Source of the DNA: an uncultured Pelagibacteraceae bacterium | Lineage (GTDB): Bacteria; Pseudomonadota; Alphaproteobacteria; Pelagibacterales; Pelagibacteraceae | NCBI GenBank assembly: GCA_902596745.1 | Contig: CACJUZ010000007.1 | Coordinates: 1 to 37,344 of the forward strand | Direction of reading: 5' to 3' | DNA: 37,344 nucleotides | In this document: piece after piece, positions 33,676-37,344 of the stretch | Position numbering within the stretch: the first letter of the stretch is position 1 | Layout of the letters: each line of letters begins with the position of its first letter | The notes under the pieces: model-generated | What the model saw: only the letters and a program-made list of their open reading frames with translations | Database searches by the model: none | Told to the model about the DNA's origin: nothing | Program-made: the position numbers and the translations under genes

Positions 33676-35957
33676 CTCTTATCGTAGTCTATCACTTCAG
33701 CAGAATAAGCTGCGATAGACGCGAGATTTAAAATATCGGAGGTGCTTGATCTTAGCGGGGCAACTTCAATTGGCAAATCTAAACCAATTAGTAGAGGTCC
33801 AATTAATTTAGCGCCACCAAATGATTTCATTAATTTAGTTGATATAGCAGCACTATGTAAAGCTGGCATAATGAGAATATTTGCATTACCAACAATCTTT
33901 GAAAAAGGATAAACATCTTGATAAATAGGATTTAAAGCTACATCTGGCTGCATTTCTCCATCAAAATCAAAATTAACTTTTTCCTTTTTTAATAATTCGA
34001 TTGCCTCTCTCACATGTTGTGTGTTTCTAGATATTGGTTTACCAAAAGTTGAATGAGATAAAAAAGCAACTTTAGGATCGAAACCAAAAAGCTTAGACAC
34101 TCTTACACATGATTTTGAAATTTCAACTAATCTTTTCGAAGAAGGGAAATCTTCAACATTTGTATCTGCAACCAACACAGTCCTTCCTTTAAAAACTATC
34201 ATTGTCATACCAAAAATAGGCTCCCCTTTTCTTGCATCACAGACATGTTTTAATTTTTCTATAGACGCTGCATAGTGTCTAATATTTCCTGTAACCATCG
34301 CATCTGCATCTTTACAAGCAACCATAGAGGAGCCAAACGCTATTCTGTCATTTCTTACTAATCGATCTACATCTCTCTCTAGTTGTCCTGTTCTTTGAAG
34401 TTTTTTGTATAAATACTTAGTGTATTTCTCTCTCTTATCTTTGTTAGTCGAGTTGACTATTTCAATGTTAAAATTCTCGTCCAAACCAATTTTTTTTAAT
34501 GTTTCTTTAACTCTTTTTTCATTTCCAATTACAACTGGAGTCCCTAATTTGTTTTTTCCAAACTCAATTGCTGCTTTAAGCATGTTCTCATCTTCACCTT
34601 CTGCAAAAATAACTTTTTTTGGACTCTTTTTAATATTTGCATTAATCCCTTGCATTAAAGACATTGAAGGATCCAACCTAGCAGATAGTTGGTCCTTATA
34701 ACTCTCTAAATTGTCAATTTTCTTTCTTGCTACACCACTCTTTATTGCTGCTTCAGCTACCGCAGAAGGTATTCTTCTAACAAGCCTCGGGTCAAACGTT
34801 GAAGGTATTATATAATTTTTCCCATACTTTGGCCTTTCCCCTCCATAAGCAGAAACTACTTCATCAGGAACATCTTCTCTTGCTAACAAGGCTATTGCGT
34901 TGGCAGCAGCAACTTTCATTTCATCATTAATAATTTTAGCTCTGACATCCAGCGCTCCTCTAAAAATGTATGGGAAACCTATAAGATTATTTACTTGGTT
35001 AGGATAGTCAGATCTTCCAGTTGCTATAATTGCATCATCACGTACCTCATTAATTATTTCAGGTTTTATTTCAGGATCAGGATTTGCGCATGCAAATATA
35101 ATAGGATTTTTTGCCATTGATTTAATCATGTCGCGATTGACGACATCTTTTGCGGACAATCCTAAAAACACATCTGCACCTTCCATTGCCTGTTGCAATG
35201 TTCTAAGTTTGGTTTCAGCTGCATGAGCTGATTTGAATTGATCTACTTGATCTCTACCTTTATAGATTACTCCCTTTCTATCGCACATAATAACATTTTC
35301 GTTTTTTACGCCTAACTTTTTAAATAAATTTGTACATGCAATAGCTGATGCACCCGCACCGTTCACAACTATTTTTACTTTATCGATCTTTTTATTTGAA
35401 ATATCTAACGCATTTATTAAGGCAGCTGCGGTAATAATAGCAGTACCATGCTGGTCATCATGAAAAACAGGTATGTCTAAAATTTCTTTTAACTTTTGTT
35501 CTATTATAAAACAATCAGGAGCCGCGATGTCCTCTAAATTTATGCCACCGAAAGTTCCAGCAATGTTTTTTATTGTAGAGATAATTTCTTCAGAATTTTT
35601 ATTATCTATTTCAATATCAATCGAGTCTATATCAGCAAATCTTTTAAATAATACTGCTTTTCCTTCCATCACTGGTTTCGAAGCTAATGAACCGAGATTT
35701 CCTAAACCAAGAATTGCAGAACCATTACTTATTACAGCTACTAAATTTCCTTTTGAGGTATAGTCGTAGGCTTTTGAAGCGTCTTTAGATATCTCTTTTA
35801 CTGGTGCAGCAACTCCAGGCGAATAAGCAAGCGATAAATCTCTTTTTGAAATAAGAGGTTTAGATGAATTAACCTCAATTTTGCCAGACTTATTGCCTAT
35901 ATGAAAATCTAATGCTTCTTTATCTGTATAATGATCAATTTTTGATTTTTTTGTCAT
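33672..35957 (-). CDS. maeB: NADP-dependent malic enzyme fused to a phosphotransacetylase-like domain
   Basis: 761 residues, the normal size of MaeB-type enzymes. Residues 1 to about 425 are the malic enzyme part: SLAYSPGVAAPVKEI, D-D-Q-H-G-T-A-I, and the nucleotide loop V-V-N-G-A-G-A-S-A-I. It decarboxylates malate to pyruvate with NAD(P)H formation. Residues from about 430 on resemble phosphate acetyltransferase (K-V-I-F-A-E-G-E-D-E-N-M-L). In known MaeB enzymes this part binds acetyl-CoA as a regulator rather than acting as a catalyst. It is a single-gene unit. A GTGA-N5-TCAC inverted repeat lies at 35983-35995 in the 57-bp spacer to murJ. Confidence 0.95.
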   Translation of the reverse strand: MTKKSKIDHYTDKEALDFHIGNKSGKIEVNSSKPLISKRDLSLAYSPGVAAPVKEISKDASKAYDYTSKGNLVAVISNGSAILGLGNLGSLASKPVMEGKAVLFKRFADIDSIDIEIDNKNSEEIISTIKNIAGTFGGINLEDIAAPDCFIIEQKLKEILDIPVFHDDQHGTAIITAAALINALDISNKKIDKVKIVVNGAGASAIACTNLFKKLGVKNENVIMCDRKGVIYKGRDQVDQFKSAHAAETKLRTLQQAMEGADVFLGLSAKDVVNRDMIKSMAKNPIIFACANPDPEIKPEIINEVRDDAIIATGRSDYPNQVNNLIGFPYIFRGALDVRAKIINDEMKVAAANAIALLAREDVPDEVVSAYGGERPKYGKNYIIPSTFDPRLVRRIPSAVAEAAIKSGVARKKIDNLESYKDQLSARLDPSMSLMQGINANIKKSPKKVIFAEGEDENMLKAAIEFGKNKLGTPVVIGNEKRVKETLKKIGLDENFNIEIVNSTNKDKREKYTKYLYKKLQRTGQLERDVDRLVRNDRIAFGSSMVACKDADAMVTGNIRHYAASIEKLKHVCDARKGEPIFGMTMIVFKGRTVLVADTNVEDFPSSKRLVEISKSCVRVSKLFGFDPKVAFLSHSTFGKPISRNTQHVREAIELLKKEKVNFDFDGEMQPDVALNPIYQDVYPFSKIVGNANILIMPALHSAAISTKLMKSFGGAKLIGPLLIGLDLPIEVAPLRSSTSDILNLASIAAYSAEVIDYDKS

Positions 35958-36014
35958 TGGATTTTGAGTATGTAATATATAAGTGAATATATCACTGATA
36001 ATTTTGTCTTAAAT

Positions 36015-37344
36015 ATGAATTTATTATCTTCAACCACTGTATTTAGTTTTTATACGATGCTAAGCCGGGTTCTAGGTTATTTAAGGGATATTTTGATAGC
36101 AATATTCTTGGGCACTTCAGTATATGCTGATGCTTTTTTCGTTGCGTTTAGACTTCCAAATACTTTTAGGAGATTGTTCGCAGAGGGTACGTTTAATGCT
36201 GCTTTTATTCCAAGTTATACTTCTGAAAAAATCAAAAGCAAAGCTCAAGGTAAAAAATTTGCAGATGAGGTCTTAACCTTGTTAATTTTAGGTCTTTTAG
36301 CGATAGTTTTGATAGTGGAAATTTTTACTCCTTACGTAGTATATTTAATTGCTCCAGGATTTATCGATGATAATACTAAATTTAATTTAGCGGTTAATCT
36401 AACAAGAATCACTTTCCCCTTCTTAGCTTTTGTAAGTCTAGCATCTTTTTTTGCGGGGATACTAAATTCTGAAAATAAGTTTGCAGCTGCAGCTGCTGCC
36501 CCGATCTTTTTAAATTTAATTTTAATATTATCTCTAATTATTTCATACTATTTTGAACTAGATTTCGCACTTAATTTATCATACGGGGTTTCACTATCAG
36601 GTTTTATACAATTAGTTTTTTTAATTTTCTTTGCCTCTAAACATTATCAACCTTCACTGATCTTAAAAAATAAAATTAGACAAAAAGTAAAATTTTTCTT
36701 AAAAAAACTTTTGCCCAGCATTTTTTCTTCGGGTGTTATGCAAATTAGTATTTTGGTTGGAACAATTATAGCATCATTTCAATCTGGAGCAGTTTCTTAT
36801 CTTTACTACGCAGATAGAGTTTATCAAATTAATCTTGCTATAGCCGGCATTGCAGTGAGCACAGTGTCTTTACCAATACTAAGTAAATTAATTAAGGATA
36901 AAAAAATTAATCAAGTTAACAAAATTCAAAATAAATCTTTGGAACTATCTTTATTATTGTCACTTCCGGCTAGTATAGCTTTAATCATTGGTTCTAAAGA
37001 AATAGTCAGTGCTTTATTCGGCTATGGATCTTTTACTGAAAACGATATTGAACAAACATCACTCGCACTAAGATACTTTGGCTACGGCATACCAGCTTTT
37101 GCAATTTTAAAAGTATTTGCAAATTTCTTTTTTGCTAGAGACAATACAATTATACCATTTAAAGTTTCATCAATAGTCGTTATCATAAATATTGTTGTTA
37201 GTGTTTTATTTTTCAAACAAATAGGTTTTATTATAATTCCTATTGCCACGACTTTATCTGCTTGGATAGGTATTTTTTATTATTTATATCTTCTTTTAAA
37301 AGTTGGTTATTTAAAAATTGATCATGGTTTGTTAATTAACTCAA
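36015..37344 (+). CDS. murJ: Lipid II flippase MurJ, 3' end outside window
   Basis: An ATG at 36015 opens a frame with no stop to the window end, giving 443 of an expected ~510 residues. It starts with T-V-F-S-F-Y-T-M-L-S-R-V-L-G-Y-L-R-D, the signature first helix of MurJ/MviN. Then come A-D-A-F-F-V-A-F-R-L-P-N, F-R-R-L-F-A-E-G-T-F-N-A-A-F-I-P and many hydrophobic helices, including Y-Y-A-D-R-V-Y-Q-I-N. MurJ flips lipid II across the inner membrane for cell wall synthesis. Confidence 0.94.
   Translation, partial: MNLLSSTTVFSFYTMLSRVLGYLRDILIAIFLGTSVYADAFFVAFRLPNTFRRLFAEGTFNAAFIPSYTSEKIKSKAQGKKFADEVLTLLILGLLAIVLIVEIFTPYVVYLIAPGFIDDNTKFNLAVNLTRITFPFLAFVSLASFFAGILNSENKFAAAAAAPIFLNLILILSLIISYYFELDFALNLSYGVSLSGFIQLVFLIFFASKHYQPSLILKNKIRQKVKFFLKKLLPSIFSSGVMQISILVGTIIASFQSGAVSYLYYADRVYQINLAIAGIAVSTVSLPILSKLIKDKKINQVNKIQNKSLELSLLLSLPASIALIIGSKEIVSALFGYGSFTENDIEQTSLALRYFGYGIPAFAILKVFANFFFARDNTIIPFKVSSIVVIINIVVSVLFFKQIGFIIIPIATTLSAWIGIFYYLYLLLKVGYLKIDHGLLINS

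Noticed and set aside
1-37344. CRISPR arrays, transposons, prophage, toxin-antitoxin pairs or defence islands
   Set aside because: No spaced direct repeats, transposase or integrase motifs, or accessory gene blocks were seen; gene content is core and evenly AT-rich apart from the porin.

Overview
The window is a gene-dense, very AT-rich stretch of chromosome. Its gene content and order, lysine- and asparagine-rich proteins and minimal spacers point to an alphaproteobacterium of the SAR11 / Pelagibacter type. About 45 protein genes fill almost all of it. I see no rRNA, tRNA, insertion sequence, prophage or CRISPR array. Placement in SAR11 is an inference from style and gene order, not from a database search.

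Layout. 1-2568: the end of a Tim44-like protein and an Smr-domain protein (+), convergent with the HslVU protease (-). 2671-6648 (+): a histidine operon hisB-hisH-hisA-(small ORF)-hisF-hisE, running on into a HIT-family protein and a GNAT acetyltransferase. 6645-9283 (-): ftsK-lolA. 9317-15980 (+): a UbiH-type hydroxylase, then mnmE, mnmG, rsmG, parA, parB, a cluster often found near the replication origin; two parS-like sites lie inside rsmG. 15958-20484 (-): DUF3576 lipoprotein, leuS, lptE-like, holA. 20688-21767 (+): an abundant-type outer-membrane porin with a strong terminator. 21787-24242: a degenerate ThiE-like protein (-), YggS (+), a YkuD-type L,D-transpeptidase (-), an OmpR-type DNA-binding protein with a degenerate receiver (+), and a 40-residue ArfA-like ribosome-rescue factor (+). 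24254-30490 (-): grpE, dnaK, dnaJ, a small membrane protein, dapB, nth, adenosine-kinase-like pfkB kinase. 30535-33675: rdgB (+), an LpoA-like periplasmic protein (-), rsmI (+) and a BON-domain DolP-like lipoprotein (+). 33672-35957 (-): malic enzyme fused to a phosphotransacetylase-like domain. 36015-end (+): murJ, cut by the window edge.

How the genes work together. Most are core housekeeping: histidine synthesis, protein folding and degradation (GrpE/DnaK/DnaJ, HslVU), chromosome partition (ParABS, FtsK), tRNA wobble modification (MnmEG), envelope biogenesis (LolA, LptE, MurJ, LpoA-like, DolP-like) and lysine/peptidoglycan precursor synthesis (DapB). Heat-shock control is visible as a good sigma-32-type promoter before dnaK and a weaker one before hslV.

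The region looks mostly ordinary, and I do not claim an unknown multi-gene system. The points most worth checking are the unannotated-size arfA homologue at 24120-24242, a small basic ORF inside the his operon, a two-helix membrane ORF between dnaJ and dapB, the parS pair in rsmG, and an extreme compaction pattern. Six of eight convergent gene pairs overlap at their stop codons, and two divergent pairs share or overlap their start codons.
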